Below are positions 51,155 to 60,005 of a stretch of 64,000 nucleotides of DNA, one piece after another; the stretch's first letter is position 1; every line of letters begins with the position of its first letter. Source of the stretch: Actinoplanes italicus (lineage in GTDB: Bacteria; Actinomycetota; Actinomycetes; Mycobacteriales; Micromonosporaceae); contig NZ_PVMZ01000010.1 in NCBI RefSeq assembly GCF_003001815.1, forward strand, positions 1-64,000, given 5' to 3'. The position numbers were made by a program, and so were the translations under genes. The notes under the pieces are model-generated. The model did not search any database. It worked only from the letters and a program-made list of their open reading frames with translations, and had not been told where the DNA came from.

Positions 51155-53785
51155 GTGTCCATCGAATTGATCACAGACTCGGACCAATCACTGCTCACCT
51201 CCAAGTTCGCGGTTCCGGCGGCGCCGCCCTTCATGGTGTCCCGGCCGGCTCTGCACGCCCGGGTCACCGAGGGCGTGCAGGGCCCGGTCACCGTGGTCAC
51301 GGGAGTGGCGGGTAGCGGCAAGACGCAGTTGCTGGCCTCCTGGGTGCACAGCCGGCCGGTGGACTGGCCGGTCGCGTGGATCACCCTGGAGCAGGGTGAC
51401 GAGCCGGACCCGACATTCTGGGACTACGTGGCCGAGGCGTTGCGCCGGGCCGGGGTGGCGGTGCCGCCGGTCGCCGGCGGCACGGTCACCCGGGCCGTCC
51501 TCGGCCGGCTCGCCACCGCGGTGGACCAGCACCCCACCCCGGTCGTGCTGGTCCTGGACGGGGCGTCCCAGCTACCCGGGCCGGACTGGGCGGCCGGCCT
51601 GGAATTCGTGCTCTGCCACACCGACCGGCTCCGGGTGGTGCTGACCGGCCGGTGGGACCCACCCCTGCCGCTCTACCGGTACCGCCTGGCCGGCCGGCTG
51701 CAGGAGCTGCGCACCGCCGATCTGGCGCTGACCGCGGCCGAGGTGTCCCGGCTGATGCGCCTGCACGGCGTCGAGCTGGGCGAGCCCGAACTGGCCACCC
51801 TGCTGGAGCACACCGAGGGATGGGCGGCCGGCATCCGGCTGTGCGCCTGTGTGCTGCAGCGCAGCCCGGACGCGAAACGGCTGGTCGACACGATCTCCGG
51901 CGACGAGTCCACGATCGCCGAGTACTTCGTCGGCGAGGTGCTGCGGGTCCAGCCCCCGGACACCCGGCGGTTCCTGCTGGAGACCAGCGTGCTGGACACC
52001 TTCACCCCGGAACTCGCGGCCGCGGTCACCGCCCGTACCGACGCGCCGCGGATGCTCGCCGAGCTCACCCGCGAGAACGCCTTCATCCAGCCGGTCGGGT
52101 CCGGCACCGGCATGTACCGCTACCACCGGCTCTTCGCCGAGCTGCTGCGCGCCCAGCTCGCCTGGGCCGACCCGGACGAGGTGGCCCTGCTGCACCAGCG
52201 GGCCGCGCTGTGGCTGGCCGCCCGCGGCCGGCTCACCGAGGCGGTCGGGCACGCGGTCCTGGCCGGTGACTGGATCGGCGCGGCGTCGATGGTGATCGAG
52301 GACTACGGCGTCGGCGTGCTGGCCATGGAGGGTTCGGCCGGGCGCCTCGGCGGGCTCTTCGCGGGCATGCCGGAGCACCCGGCGGGACCGGAGCCGGTAC
52401 TGGTCCGGGCGGCCATCGCGTACGGCGACGGCGACCACTCACGGGCCGCCGAGCAGTTCGCCTACGCCGGCAAGCTGCTCGCTCTGCAGGGCAGCGCCTG
52501 CGGCGACGGGCTCACGCTCGGCTGCTTCCTGATGCGCCTGCTCCTGCTGCCCCACGTGCCCGGACCGGACACGGTGGACGATCTCGCACCGGCCGCCGGG
52601 ACGTTCCTCGAGTCGGCACCGCCGCAGCGCCTGGCCCGGCATCCCGAGCTGCGGACGATGCTGCTCGCCGCCGAGGGGCGGGCCCGCGCCGCGGCCGGGC
52701 AGGTCGACGAGGCGGCGGCCGTGCTGGCGGAGGCCGGCGCGAACGCTCCGCCGGGGGCCGAGCGGATACGGATGTCGTGTCTGGAGTACCTGGCGCTGAT
52801 CGAGGCGTACCGGGGCCGGCTGGGACGGGCCGAAGCGGCCGCCCGGCAGGCGATCGAGCTGGCGGGACAGCGTACGCGGGGCCGGGACGGGTGGCCGGCC
52901 GCCGCGGAGGTCACGCTGGCCTGGGTGGCTCTGGAGCGCTACGACATCGAGGCCGCGGACCGGCACCTGCGGGCGGTGCAGCCGCTGTGCGGGAACGGCG
53001 CGACCGGGCCCGCACCGGCCGGGTTCGCCCTGGTGCGGGCGCGTCGGCTGCAGACCCGCGGTGAGCTGCGGCAGGCGATCGGGGTGCTGGCGTCCGCCGA
53101 GGAGGCCGACAACGGCGCACCGTGCTGGCTGACCCGGGAACTCCGGCTGAACCGGGCCCGGCTGCTGCTCGTGGCCGGTCGCCCCGACGAGGCGGAGGAC
53201 CTGCTCGCGGGTTTCGCCGACTCGGCCGATCCGGGTGCCGTGGTGGCGCGGGCCGCCCTCATGCTGGCCCGGGGCGAGGCCGGGGCGGCGCACGAGAGGG
53301 CGCGTACCGTAGCCGACGCAGCGGGGGTGCCGGCGCCGGCCGCCCTGGACGCGTGGCTGCTGCTGGCGATGCTGGCGGCCGGCCGGGAGGACGCGGCCGG
53401 CGCCCGGGAGGCGCTGCGGCGGGCACTGCGGGTGGCCGCGCCGGAGTCCTGCCGGCGTCCGGTGCACCAGGTGTGGGGCGAGCTGCGCCGGTTGCTGCGC
53501 GACGACGATCGGCTGACGCTGCAGTACCGGTCGCTGGGTACGCCGGGCACCACGGGATCGGCGGCGGGGGTCGCTGCCGAACCGGTGGTGGTGGAGCAGC
53601 TCAGCAAGCGGGAACTCGACGTGCTGCGGGGCATGGCCGAGATGCTCCCGACCGAGGAGATCGCGGCGTCCATGTACGTCTCGGTGAACACCGTCAAGAC
53701 CCACGTACGCAGTATCCTGCGCAAACTCTCCGCGTCCCGGCGCAACGAGGCGGTGCGCCGGGCGCGGGCCCTGCGGCTGATCTGA
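51155..53785 (+). CDS. MalT/LAL-type LuxR-family ATP-dependent regulator
   Basis: An 876-aa regulator. The N-terminal STAND ATPase has VTGVAGSGKTQLLASWV (Walker A) and VVLVLDGASQLPG (Walker B). A helical TPR-like middle (about 330-800) follows. The C-terminal LuxR helix-turn-helix reads LSKRELDVLRGMAEMLPTEE then VSVNTVKTHVRSILRKL. Such proteins bind a small ligand and ATP and activate transcription. GTG start with GGAGGA upstream. It follows the GH63/GH13 pair, so control of sugar use is plausible. A very degenerate box lies 78 nt upstream. Confidence 0.88.
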   Translation: MSIELITDSDQSLLTSKFAVPAAPPFMVSRPALHARVTEGVQGPVTVVTGVAGSGKTQLLASWVHSRPVDWPVAWITLEQGDEPDPTFWDYVAEALRRAGVAVPPVAGGTVTRAVLGRLATAVDQHPTPVVLVLDGASQLPGPDWAAGLEFVLCHTDRLRVVLTGRWDPPLPLYRYRLAGRLQELRTADLALTAAEVSRLMRLHGVELGEPELATLLEHTEGWAAGIRLCACVLQRSPDAKRLVDTISGDESTIAEYFVGEVLRVQPPDTRRFLLETSVLDTFTPELAAAVTARTDAPRMLAELTRENAFIQPVGSGTGMYRYHRLFAELLRAQLAWADPDEVALLHQRAALWLAARGRLTEAVGHAVLAGDWIGAASMVIEDYGVGVLAMEGSAGRLGGLFAGMPEHPAGPEPVLVRAAIAYGDGDHSRAAEQFAYAGKLLALQGSACGDGLTLGCFLMRLLLLPHVPGPDTVDDLAPAAGTFLESAPPQRLARHPELRTMLLAAEGRARAAAGQVDEAAAVLAEAGANAPPGAERIRMSCLEYLALIEAYRGRLGRAEAAARQAIELAGQRTRGRDGWPAAAEVTLAWVALERYDIEAADRHLRAVQPLCGNGATGPAPAGFALVRARRLQTRGELRQAIGVLASAEEADNGAPCWLTRELRLNRARLLLVAGRPDEAEDLLAGFADSADPGAVVARAALMLARGEAGAAHERARTVADAAGVPAPAALDAWLLLAMLAAGREDAAGAREALRRALRVAAPESCRRPVHQVWGELRRLLRDDDRLTLQYRSLGTPGTTGSAAGVAAEPVVVEQLSKRELDVLRGMAEMLPTEEIAASMYVSVNTVKTHVRSILRKLSASRRNEAVRRARALRLI

Positions 53786-53786
53786 G

Positions 53787-54209
53787 TCACCGCCGGGGGT
53801 GGCGGACCTCGGAACCGTGCGCGCACAGCGCGTAGATGATCACGACTTCGACGCAGATCAGGATGCTGCACCACAGTGGTGCGGCGGCGAGGAGGGCGAA
53901 GTGGGCCAGCGCGGCGAACGCGGTGAACAGGACACCGGCCACCCGGGCCCACATCAGTCCGCGCAGGACACCCCAGCCGGTGGCGGCGCAGATCAGCCCG
54001 AGGACCAGGTGGCCCCAGCCCCAGACGGTCCAGTCCAGGGCGATCAGCATGCCGTCCGGAGTGACCAGGTACGCCCGCTCCTGCAGCAGCGTGCGCAGTC
54101 CCTCCATGGCCTGGAACGCGCCGAGGGTGAGCAGCATGACCCCGGCGAACCGGACCGTGCCGGCCATGCGGAGCCCATCGGCCGAGCCGGTGGATTCATT
54201 GACGATCAT
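53787..54209 (-). CDS. DUF7144-like membrane protein (paralogue of 45449)
   Basis: A 140-aa, four-helix protein. GTVRFAGVMLLTLGAFQAME is the first helix. The last segment and tail (IYALCAHGSEVRHPRR) match the paralogue's IYALTAHGREVRH. The ATG at 54209 is preceded by AGGAGG, so it is preferred over the longer frame. It converges on the LuxR gene (1 bp apart). Confidence 0.8.
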   Translation of the reverse strand: MIVNESTGSADGLRMAGTVRFAGVMLLTLGAFQAMEGLRTLLQERAYLVTPDGMLIALDWTVWGWGHLVLGLICAATGWGVLRGLMWARVAGVLFTAFAALAHFALLAAAPLWCSILICVEVVIIYALCAHGSEVRHPRR

Positions 54210-54268
54210 CGCTATAGCCTCCTGTTGGTACGGGAGGTCAGCGTCTCGTCCCGAACAGTGGCGCCGCC

Positions 54269-54285
54269 TCGCGCGTGGGGGATGA
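54269..54285. promoter_or_regulatory. Degenerate palindromic box before DUF7144 paralogue
   Basis: TCGCGC GTGGG GGATGA (one exact arm). The centre is 68 nt from the ATG at 54209, the same class of distance as other genes with a ribosome site. Confidence 0.35.
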
Positions 54286-54524
54286 GACGGCGCCGTTCTC
54301 TGCAACTTGCACGCTGGGGAAATGAGTTTGTTCCGCTATGCATGCGAATACCGGCCGTTGAGCCGTAGGCAACTTCTGTGTTTCGGTGGGGCCGAACGAC
54401 TGGGGGCTTCGCACATCTGAGCGCTGCGGGATCGCTTCGCGGGGAGCGGGAATCGTGGCGCCGCCGAGGTCTGGGGGACGATTTGCGTGATCATGTTCGT
54501 GGCCGTGCGGCCGTTTCGATAGCC

Positions 54525-57095
54525 GTGGAACACACAGCACCACCCCGCCTTCCCGGCGGACTGGTCTGGCGGACTCGTCTCGCCAAGATCCTCGACGAAG
54601 GGGTGCGGCACTCCGTGACCCTGGTCAGCGCCGGTCCGGGCTGGGGCAAGACGGCCCTGGTCGCCTCCTGGGCGGCGGCCCGGTCGATCTCCGGCCCGGT
54701 CGCCTGGCTGACGCTCGACGCACAGCACAACGACCCGCACGCGTTCTGGTGCGACCTTCTCCTGTCCATGCACACGGCCGGCGCGGTCCCGTCCGGGGCG
54801 CCGTTGCCCGGTGTGGACGCCGACGAGGCCGGTTACCGGCACGCGTTCATGGCGGCCGTCAGCGACGCGGCGGCGCCGGTGGTCGTGGTCCTCGACGACC
54901 TCCACGAGGTGACCGACGACAAGGTTCTCGCCGAACTGGGCACAGCCATGCGCACCAGACGGGCCCGGTTCGTGCTGATCGCGCGCCGGGAGCCGGCCCT
55001 GGCCCTGCACCGGTTCCGGCTCGCCGGCGACCTGACCGAGATCCGCGCCGCCGGCCTCGGGTTCCAGCTGGCGGAGGCGACCGAGCTGCTCGCGCTGGAG
55101 AGCCGTTCGATGCCGTCCGACCGTCTCGCCGCGCTGGTCCGGCGCAACGAGGGCTGGCCCGCCGGGCTGAGACTGGCCCTGGACGCCCCGGACCCGGCCC
55201 GCGCCGACGAGATCGTCGAGGACTATCTGCTCCGCGAGGTGCTCGGCGAGCAGCCCGACGAGATCCGCCGGTTCCTGCTGCGAACGAGCATCCCGGACCG
55301 GATCTGCGGTGAACTCGCCGAGGCGCTGACCGGCCGGCCGCACGGGCACATGACCCTCGAAGACCTGGCCCGCGACAACCTCTTCATCGAGCGCACCGGC
55401 AACGGGCGCTGGTTCCGCTACCACGGGCTGTTCCGGTCGGCGCTGCGCCGGCGGGCGGCCCGGCGCTGGCCGGACGCCACGGCGAACCTGCACCTGGCGG
55501 CGGCGGGCTGGTACGAGACGGCCGGCAACCCGCTGGCCGCGGTCACCCACGCGGTCGCCGCCGGCGAGTGGGATCTGATCGCCGCGGTCACGGTGCGCAG
55601 CGGGCTGGCGATGCTCGGCTCGGCCGACCGGCCCGAGTTCGTCGAGGCCCTGCGGCGGATCCCACCGGCCCGGCTCGGCATGACGGCCGAGCTCGCGGTG
55701 TGCGCGGCCATCCTGTCGTACGCCCAGGGTGATCTCGCGGCGGTGCCGCGCAGGCTGGCCGTGGCGCGCTCCCTGCTCGGCGGCAAGGCCGAGGCGGCCG
55801 GTTCCGAGGTGGCCTCGGCCCTCGCGGTCCTGGAGGCGGGCGCCGTGATCCGCTGGCAGGGTGACATGCCACGGCTGGTCCGGGCCACCACCGCGCTGCT
55901 GGCCGACCTGTCCCGGCTCTCCTTCGACCGGGCGCCGGCATTGTCGCAGTTCCGGGCCGTCGCCCTGAACAGCAAGGGCGCCGGTCTGCTGTGGAGCGGC
56001 CGGTACGACTACGCCGATCGCTACCTGTGGGCCGCGGCGTCGACCGCACGGACGGCTGACGTCCCCCACCTGGAGATCAACTCGTTCGGGCTGCTGTCGC
56101 TGCTCGCCGTGATGCAGGGCGCGTTGCGGGAGGCCCTCGACCACGCCGCGGTGGCCGAGAACGTCGCCCGACGCATCGACGCCGAGGGCCGGCTCGGCAT
56201 CACGCCGGCCTACCTGGCCAGGGCGCTGGTCGAATCCGAACGCGGCCGGGAACCGCAGGCCGAGGAGGCGCTGCGCCGCGGCCTGCACGCGGGCGGGGAG
56301 CTGCCCGAGGCGACGCTGTCGATCCTGGCCGGGCTGATCCGGATCCGGCTCACGCTGGACCGCGGTGAGACGGCCGGGGCCCGTACGATGCTCTCCCAGC
56401 TCCGGGCGGAGGCCGGGCCACCGATGGTCGCCGCCCAGGTCGACCGGCTGCTGGGGATCACCGGTGCGGAGATCCAGCTCGGACTCGGCAACCCGGCCTG
56501 GGTGCTGCGGGAGTACACCGCCCGGCCCGGTCTCGTCCCAGCCGAACAGATCTGCCTGGCCCGCGCCCATCTGGCCACCGGCAACCTGCCCGCGGCCAGC
56601 GACCTGCTGGCCCGGGTGCAGGACTCCCCGGACCGGGTGTCGGTGGTGGGCGCGTGGATCCTCACCGCGCTGTCGGCCGACACACAGGGGCGTAGTTCGG
56701 TGGCGAGCGAGGCCCTGGGCCGGGCCCTGGCCGTCGCCGAACCGGAGCAGATCCGCCGCCCGTTCCGCATCTTCGACACCCAGCGGATGATGGTGCTGGC
56801 CGAGCGTCAGCAGTGGCTCACCGAGCTGCACGGCCCGGTGGGGGACGGGGTGCTCGCCGAGATCACCGGTGAGATCCCGGTGATCCTGGGAGTGCAGGCG
56901 GCCGGCCCGCTGAGCGAGCGGGAGATCGACGTCCTGCAGTATCTGCCGACCGTGCTCACCGCGGCCGAGATCGCCGAGAACCTCAACATCTCGGTGAACA
57001 CGGTGAAGGCCCACATGCGGTCGATCTATCGCAAGCTCGGTGCCGGGCGCCGCCGGGAGGCGGTCGTCACGGCCCGTCAGGCGGGCCTGATCTGA
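54525..57095 (+). CDS. Second MalT/LAL-type LuxR-family regulator
   Basis: A regulator of about 856 aa. It has VTLVSAGPGWGKTALVASWA (P-loop), VVVLDDLHEVTD (Walker B), a TPR-like helical middle, and a C-terminal LuxR domain (LSEREIDVLQYLPTVLTAAE then ISVNTVKAHMRSIYRKL). I prefer GTG 54525 because it puts the start about 10 residues before the conserved PPRLPGGLV; an in-frame GTG at 54378 gives 905 aa. Its 3' end overlaps the YihY gene by 29 bp. It and the gene at 51155 may be duplicates. Confidence 0.82.
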   Translation: MEHTAPPRLPGGLVWRTRLAKILDEGVRHSVTLVSAGPGWGKTALVASWAAARSISGPVAWLTLDAQHNDPHAFWCDLLLSMHTAGAVPSGAPLPGVDADEAGYRHAFMAAVSDAAAPVVVVLDDLHEVTDDKVLAELGTAMRTRRARFVLIARREPALALHRFRLAGDLTEIRAAGLGFQLAEATELLALESRSMPSDRLAALVRRNEGWPAGLRLALDAPDPARADEIVEDYLLREVLGEQPDEIRRFLLRTSIPDRICGELAEALTGRPHGHMTLEDLARDNLFIERTGNGRWFRYHGLFRSALRRRAARRWPDATANLHLAAAGWYETAGNPLAAVTHAVAAGEWDLIAAVTVRSGLAMLGSADRPEFVEALRRIPPARLGMTAELAVCAAILSYAQGDLAAVPRRLAVARSLLGGKAEAAGSEVASALAVLEAGAVIRWQGDMPRLVRATTALLADLSRLSFDRAPALSQFRAVALNSKGAGLLWSGRYDYADRYLWAAASTARTADVPHLEINSFGLLSLLAVMQGALREALDHAAVAENVARRIDAEGRLGITPAYLARALVESERGREPQAEEALRRGLHAGGELPEATLSILAGLIRIRLTLDRGETAGARTMLSQLRAEAGPPMVAAQVDRLLGITGAEIQLGLGNPAWVLREYTARPGLVPAEQICLARAHLATGNLPAASDLLARVQDSPDRVSVVGAWILTALSADTQGRSSVASEALGRALAVAEPEQIRRPFRIFDTQRMMVLAERQQWLTELHGPVGDGVLAEITGEIPVILGVQAAGPLSEREIDVLQYLPTVLTAAEIAENLNISVNTVKAHMRSIYRKLGAGRRREAVVTARQAGLI

Positions 57096-57942
57096 ATCGC
57101 CCGCCGCTGTCGGTGGTGCCGGCCCACACCTCGGCCAGCACCGCCGACAGCAGCAGGCAGAACGACAGCACGTACAGCCAGCCGATGTAGGTGAAGGCCA
57201 GCCCGATCGTGCCGTAGCGCCCGGCGCTGGACTCCAGCGCCCGCGGCAGGTACACGGTCCCGGCCGCCCGGACCGCGACCATGATCAGCCCGAACAGAAC
57301 ACCGGCCGGCAGCAGCCGGGACCAGGGCACCGCCGGTCCGAGCAGGATCCGCGGCAGCATCGTCGCCAGGGCCACGTCGGCCAGCAGCGACAACACCAGC
57401 GCCCACAACCGGGGCGCCGGCAGCGCCCCGCTCAGCCCGCTGAGCAGCCGCACGCCGACCAGGAAGGCGACCAGCATCAGCACGCTGCCGATCTGCCAGC
57501 CGGTCGCCGCCGCACCGGTACGGCGCCCGGCCACCGGCCAGACCGCCAGGTACGCCCGGATCAGCGCGCGGGCCAGCCCGGTCGCCGACAGGATCACGAT
57601 CAGGCAGCCGACGATGCCGAACGCGTTGCTACGGCTGCCGCTGAGCGCCTCATCCAGCAGACGCGCGCTGGCGTCCGGCATCCTCACGAGGTCACCCAGG
57701 CGCTCCCGCAGGGAGCCGCCGAGCAGCGCGCTCATCATGATCAGGATCGGGAAGATCGACGTGAAGGCCTGCGCGGCCAGGGTCATCGAACGGTCGAAGA
57801 TCTGCACGCGAACCAGCTCGCCGGCCGTACGCAGCAGGAATGCCCCGGCCCGGTTGCCGAGCACCAGGGCTGCCCGCGAGCGCAGCCGATCGGGGACGGC
57901 CGCGAGCACCTTGCCCAGGGTGGTCTCATCCGGCTCGGTCAC
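57067..57942 (-). CDS. YihY/BrkB-family membrane protein
   Basis: A 291-aa inner-membrane protein. LAAQAFTSIFPILIMMSALL is the conserved first-helix region, and FGIVGCLIVILSATGLARAL and RYGTIGLAFTYIGWLYVLSF are typical later ones; about six helices in all. The family includes former ribonuclease BN annotations but has no proven activity. I choose GTG 57942 because the palindromic box is 44 nt upstream and family similarity starts near TEPDETTLG; the frame is open further. Confidence 0.78.
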   Translation of the reverse strand: MTEPDETTLGKVLAAVPDRLRSRAALVLGNRAGAFLLRTAGELVRVQIFDRSMTLAAQAFTSIFPILIMMSALLGGSLRERLGDLVRMPDASARLLDEALSGSRSNAFGIVGCLIVILSATGLARALIRAYLAVWPVAGRRTGAAATGWQIGSVLMLVAFLVGVRLLSGLSGALPAPRLWALVLSLLADVALATMLPRILLGPAVPWSRLLPAGVLFGLIMVAVRAAGTVYLPRALESSAGRYGTIGLAFTYIGWLYVLSFCLLLSAVLAEVWAGTTDSGGRFRSGPPDGP

Positions 57943-57977
57943 CCCGCCATGGTCGGGGCACGCCTGAGCAGCGGGCA

Positions 57978-57994
57978 TCATCCGGCACGGATGG
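57978..57994. promoter_or_regulatory. Palindromic box 5 (TCATCC-N5-GGATGG), shared divergent promoter
   Basis: TCATCC GGCAC GGATGG, one mismatch. Its centre is exactly 44 nt from both the GTG at 57942 (minus) and the ATG at 58030 (plus). Confidence 0.7.
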
Positions 57995-58029
57995 CGTCCG
58001 GCCGGGACGTCTCGCCGACACTGACGGCC

Positions 58030-59970
58030 ATGACTCGGGCTCTGTGGACCGTCCTGACCGGCGCGGTGGTGACGGGCCTCGTCATCGGGCTGCTGCCGGG
58101 AATCTCCGCCGAGGACGGCTGGGCGGTGCTGGTGGCCGCGATCCTGCTGGGTGTGTTCGGCGCCGTGCTGCGCCCGTTGCTGGTCTCCCTGCTCTCGGCG
58201 ATCGGCTGGGCCGGGGTGGTGGCCGGCTGGCTGGTCGCGCAGGCACTGCTGGTGTGGGCCGCGCTGCATCTGACACCGGGCGTGCACGTGGACGGGTTCT
58301 GGTCCGCCTTCTGGGCCGCCTGGCTCGGCGCGGCGCTGATGACCGCAGGGTCGTGGCTGGTCACCGCCGGGCAGCCGGGCGTTGCCACCCGGCATCTGCT
58401 GCGGGTCAACCGGCACTTCCGGCGCAGCGTGCCGCCGGACACCACACCCGGCGTCATCATGATCCAGATCGATGGGCTGTCCGCGCCGCTGGCCCGCTGG
58501 GCGGTAGAGGCCGGCAACCTGCCGACGCTCGGCCGTTGGCTGCGGTCCGGCACCCACCTGCTCACCGAGTGGCACGCCCGGCTGCCGGCGACGACGCCGG
58601 CCAGCCAGGCGGGGCTGCTGCACGGCGCGAGCGATCGGGTCCCGGCCTTCCGCTGGTACGAGAAGACGACCGGCCGACTCGTGGTGACCAACCACCCGGC
58701 GGATGCCGCGCTGGTGGAGTCACGTGGCTCCGACGGCCGCGGCCTGCTCGCCGACGGCGGTGTCAGCGTCGGCAACGTGTTCTCCGGCGACGCGCCCACC
58801 TCGCTGCTGACCATGAGCACCGTCCCGGACCGCCGGAGCGGGCCGGCCCGCTATCTGAGCGCTTACCTGCTCGACCCGTTCGGGCTGACCCGGTCGCTGG
58901 TGCTGACCGTCGGCGAGATCGTCACGGAGCTGCACCAGGCCCGTCGCCAGCGGTTGCGACAGGTGGAGCCGCGGATGCGCCGGGACTGGCGGTACGTGCT
59001 GCTGCGCGGGGCCACCAATGTGCTGCTGCGGCACCTCAACCTGGCCGTGATCGCCGAGCAGATGATGCGCGGGGCGCCCGTGGTGTTCTGCGACTTCGTC
59101 GACTACGACGAGATCGCCCACCACGCCGGCCCGGCCCGGCCCGAGGCGCTTGCCTCGCTGGAGGGCATCGACGGGGTGCTGGCCACTCTGGAGGAGGTCG
59201 CGGCGAGCACGCCCCGGCCGTACCACTTCGTGGTGCTCTCCGACCACGGGCAGAGCCAGGGCGCCACCTTCCTCCAGCGGTACGGGGTGACCCTCGACGA
59301 GCTGGTGAAACGGCTGACCGCGGCCGGTGAGGTGACCGCCGTCGACACCGGTGAGCAGCGGGGCCGGGCCGCCGCCCTGCGGGCCGGGCTGGGCCGCGAC
59401 GAGGGGGAGCGGCCCGGCCCGGCCGACCCCGCGCGCCCGGAGATCGTGGTGGCGGCCGGCGGCAACCTGGCCCTGGTCTACTTCGCCCGGATGGCCGGCC
59501 GGGTCACCCTCGAACAGATCGAGGAGCGGCACCCGGCCCTGCTCGCCGGGCTCACCGGCCATCCCGGCGTCGGCTGGGTGATGGTTCGCTCCGCCGTGGA
59601 CGGGCCGGTCGTGCTCGGCCGTTCCGGCAGGCGTCGCCTGGCCGACGGACACGTCGACGGGCTCGATCCGCTGATCGGGTTCGGGCCTCACGCCGTCGCC
59701 GACCTGGTCCGTCACGACCGCCTGGAGAACACCGGTGACCTGCTGATCAACAGTTTCTGGGATCCGGTCGCAGGGGAGGTGGCCGCCTTCGAGGAGCTGA
59801 TCGGCTGCCACGGCGGGCTCGGCGGCGACCAGGACCGGCCCGTGCTGATCCACCCGCGCACGTTCCCGGTGGCCGGTGAGCCGGTCGGCGCGGACGAGGT
59901 GCACCGGCTGCTGTGCGGCTGGCTCGAGAAGGTCGGCTGCCGTAATCCGGACCTCATCCGCCGAGGGTGA
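58030..59970 (+). CDS. Holin-like membrane domain fused to alkaline-phosphatase-type phosphodiesterase
   Basis: A 646-aa fusion. Residues about 1-130 form four hydrophobic segments like phage-holin-family (LrgA/PF04020-like) domains. The rest is an alkaline-phosphatase/nucleotide-pyrophosphatase superfamily domain. MIQIDGLSAPLARWAVE carries the first metal Asp. LPATTPASQAGLLHG holds the nucleophile Thr/Ser region. DFVDYDEIAHHAGPARP and VVLSDHGQSQGATF carry the other metal ligands. It may act on a phosphodiester, lipid or cell-surface polymer at the membrane. I start it at ATG 58030, not 57949, because the box lies between. Confidence 0.8.
   Translation: MTRALWTVLTGAVVTGLVIGLLPGISAEDGWAVLVAAILLGVFGAVLRPLLVSLLSAIGWAGVVAGWLVAQALLVWAALHLTPGVHVDGFWSAFWAAWLGAALMTAGSWLVTAGQPGVATRHLLRVNRHFRRSVPPDTTPGVIMIQIDGLSAPLARWAVEAGNLPTLGRWLRSGTHLLTEWHARLPATTPASQAGLLHGASDRVPAFRWYEKTTGRLVVTNHPADAALVESRGSDGRGLLADGGVSVGNVFSGDAPTSLLTMSTVPDRRSGPARYLSAYLLDPFGLTRSLVLTVGEIVTELHQARRQRLRQVEPRMRRDWRYVLLRGATNVLLRHLNLAVIAEQMMRGAPVVFCDFVDYDEIAHHAGPARPEALASLEGIDGVLATLEEVAASTPRPYHFVVLSDHGQSQGATFLQRYGVTLDELVKRLTAAGEVTAVDTGEQRGRAAALRAGLGRDEGERPGPADPARPEIVVAAGGNLALVYFARMAGRVTLEQIEERHPALLAGLTGHPGVGWVMVRSAVDGPVVLGRSGRRRLADGHVDGLDPLIGFGPHAVADLVRHDRLENTGDLLINSFWDPVAGEVAAFEELIGCHGGLGGDQDRPVLIHPRTFPVAGEPVGADEVHRLLCGWLEKVGCRNPDLIRRG
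59954..59970. promoter_or_regulatory. Degenerate palindromic box before the amidotransferase
   Basis: TCATCC GCCGA GGGTGA, one mismatch, overlapping the upstream stop codon. The centre is 44 nt from the ATG at 60006. Confidence 0.55.
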
Positions 59971-60005
59971 GCCCCGCGCCACCGCCCGGTGGCCACCATG
60001 TCGGC

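Noticed and set aside
54336..57014. An 892-codon minus-strand frame
   Set aside because: It is antisense to the second LuxR-type regulator, without any domain.
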